This document shows positions 63,786 to 64,000 of a stretch of DNA of 64,000 nucleotides, piece after piece. Where the stretch lies: positions 43,761 through 107,760 of the forward strand of contig UXAT02000005.1 in NCBI GenBank assembly GCA_900609035.2, in the 5' to 3' direction. The stretch comes from Candidatus Defluviicoccus seviourii (GTDB lineage: Bacteria; Pseudomonadota; Alphaproteobacteria; Rhodospirillales; Defluviicoccaceae). Under the pieces are notes generated by a model that saw nothing but the letters and a program-made list of their open reading frames with translations, was not told the DNA's origin and did not search any database. The translations under genes and the position numbers were made by a program. Every line of letters begins with the position of its first letter. The first letter of the stretch is position 1.

Positions 63786-64000
63786 CGTTGCCACCTCGGC
63801 CATCGCCCGCTTAACCTCACGCGGATGATGATCTGATGAGTATAGCGGACGAAGCCGCGGGCAACGATGCGCAAAGCGAGCGGTAAGCCTTGGCCCGGGC
63901 GCGGCCTGGGCGACCGCACGCCGAGCCCGTGTGTGGACGGCCCCCTGGATGCAAGGGTTGGGAGCGAGAAACTCTGATCTGGTGCGATAGCAGTCGTGTG

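Noticed and set aside
63804..64000. End of window beyond mntA
   Set aside because: No open frame with homology, RNA gene or repeat was recognised in these 197 bases.

Overview
The window is GC-rich chromosomal DNA from an alphaproteobacterium. Several genes point that way: an NDUFA12-type complex I accessory protein beside mla/DUF2155 genes, a MucR/Ros regulator, a membrane H+-pyrophosphatase, a RibBX-type riboflavin enzyme, and a Mg-type HemB. A Rhodospirillales-like, possibly purple non-sulfur relative fits best, because of the SHP/diheme cytochrome operon, the proton pyrophosphatase and NifJ. The order is an inference from gene content. No rRNA, tRNA, IS, phage or CRISPR was recognised.

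Layout. 1-4.5 kb: the tail of a ChrR-like cupin; a PhoQ/PhoP-type two-component pair with a PepSY protein (minus strand); and a divergent cytochrome b561 / SHP / diheme cytochrome c operon. 4.9-9.3 kb: a sulfate ABC importer (sbp-cysT-cysW-cysA) facing an Rrf2 regulator. 9.5-15.4 kb: CaxA antiporter, an orphan Panacea-domain gene, a fused ThiS-ThiG, AroQ, Aat, DUF2155, two tandem MCE (MlaD) proteins and NDUFA12. 15.8-20.5 kb: B12-dependent ribonucleotide reductase NrdJ with candidate NrdR boxes, followed by a CD-NTase-like nucleotidyltransferase with altered catalytic motifs. 20.5-24.8 kb: a PfkB kinase, divergent AroE-like / RidA / COG3146 acyltransferase genes, and HicB-HicA.

24.8-32 kb: an AMACR-like CaiB enzyme, ClpA-ClpS, an M20 amidohydrolase, a class III cyclase and NnrU. 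32.5-38.8 kb: a GltD-like iron-sulfur oxidoreductase, pyruvate:ferredoxin oxidoreductase and a DHOD-like flavoprotein, probably one redox module. 38.8-45 kb: DUF924, an SMR transporter, a GmhB-like phosphatase, a MarR regulator, a TPR lipoprotein and HppA. 45-52.1 kb: a long minus-strand operon rpiB-glyA-nrdR-ribD-ribE-ribBX-ribH-nusB-thiL. 52.6 kb: MucR. 53.1-58.6 kb: a complete Liv-type ABC importer operon. 58.8-61.5 kb: a small DUF6898-like gene, an O-acetylhomoserine sulfhydrylase and HemB. 61.6-63.8 kb: an intact DarT-DarG DNA ADP-ribosylation toxin-antitoxin pair abutting a broken HepT with an intact MntA.

How the genes link. Sulfate import, Rrf2 and the homoserine sulfhydrylase form a sulfur-assimilation theme. 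Aat, ClpS and ClpA are the writer, adaptor and unfoldase of the bacterial N-degron pathway. NrdR (49.8 kb) probably regulates NrdJ (15.8 kb). Three toxin-antitoxin loci, one of them decayed, and the CD-NTase-like gene are the accessory content.
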